Of a DNA stretch of 13,996 nucleotides, positions 13,869 to 13,996 are shown piece by piece (position 1 is the first letter of the stretch; every line of letters begins with the position of its first letter). Origin of the DNA: DASZMJ01 sp035551935. Lineage in GTDB: Bacteria > Planctomycetota > Planctomycetia > Isosphaerales > Isosphaeraceae. The position numbers and the translations under genes were made by a program. The stretch covers positions 1-13,996 of the forward strand of contig DASZMJ010000275.1 in assembly GCA_035551935.1 (NCBI GenBank), written 5' to 3'. The notes under the pieces were generated by a model, which was not told where the DNA came from, ran no database searches, and saw only the letters and a list, made by a program, of their open reading frames with translations.

Positions 13869-13996
13869 TTACCCATGAGCTGCATACAGGCCGGCCTGTT
13901 GGAACCAGCCGATGATGTCCTGGTCGGTTACCTCTCGCAACGCGTCACCGATGGCGTCGTAGAGATCCCCTCTGACCCGAGCCGCGACCCGGCGCA
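13869..13996 (-). CDS. IS630-family transposase, C-terminal end (partial at window edge)
   Basis: The minus-strand frame from the window edge encodes 41 residues before a TAA at 13871-13869. The end reads LREVTDQDIIGWFQQAGLYA (positions 19-38 of the fragment) and resembles the closing segment of IS630/Tc1-mariner-type DDE transposases, which often end with a GWF-x-x-(A/C)-G-Y-like motif. The catalytic DDE residues would lie outside the window. TA at 13860-13861 followed by GAGCGGTTTA may mark the element end, because IS630 elements insert at TA; this cannot be confirmed without the other end. The 13719-13868 stretch between this and the cyclotransferase gene shows no gene. Whether the element is intact is unknown. 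Confidence 0.6.
   Translation of the reverse strand, partial: RRVAARVRGDLYDAIGDALREVTDQDIIGWFQQAGLYAAHG

Overview
The window looks like chromosomal DNA from a planctomycete, probably an Isosphaeraceae-type organism. This is an inference from the very high GC content, very long open antisense frames, Pro- and Gly-rich extensions on envelope proteins, an FG-GAP surface protein starting with an LEDR/LEPR-like motif, and ribosome binding sites of the GGGAGG type six bases before the start. No rRNA, tRNA or CRISPR array was seen.

Layout from left to right. (1) 50-730 (+) is an RluA-family pseudouridine synthase. It ends 14 bases inside the convergent transcription elongation factor gene greA (717-1196, -). 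(2) 1443-8474 (-) is a four-gene operon for a tripartite MacAB-TolC-like pump, transcribed as outer-membrane lipoprotein, membrane fusion protein, ABC ATPase, FtsX-type permease. The outer-membrane and fusion-protein genes overlap by 128 bases. The fusion-protein and ATPase genes overlap by GTGA. A 144-base gap with a perfect 21-bp hairpin separates ATPase and permease. The fusion protein carries an unusual glycine-rich C-terminal tail, and the outer-membrane protein a roughly 200-residue Pro/Ala/Gly-rich linker. (3) 8475-8792 is a divergent control region with a 26-base dyad. (4) 8793-11462 (+) is a secreted protein with seven FG-GAP repeats, predicted to form a seven-bladed propeller, followed by a strong hairpin shared with the convergent gene. 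(5) 11535-13226 (-) is a pyruvate/indolepyruvate-decarboxylase-type ThDP enzyme with all expected catalytic residues. Upstream of it lie a nested palindromic repeat (13267-13333) and a small gamma-glutamylcyclotransferase-like gene (13347-13718, -). (6) 13869-13996 (-) is the C-terminal end of an IS630-type transposase cut by the window edge.

How the genes fit together: the pump genes clearly form one machine. The ATPase and permease energise the fusion protein, which bridges to the outer-membrane channel. The FG-GAP gene shares its upstream region, so co-regulation is possible but not shown. The remaining genes are housekeeping or metabolic neighbours without an evident link. I found no wholly unprecedented system. 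The most unusual elements are the modified pump with its overlapping genes and low-complexity tails, and the nested palindromic repeat.
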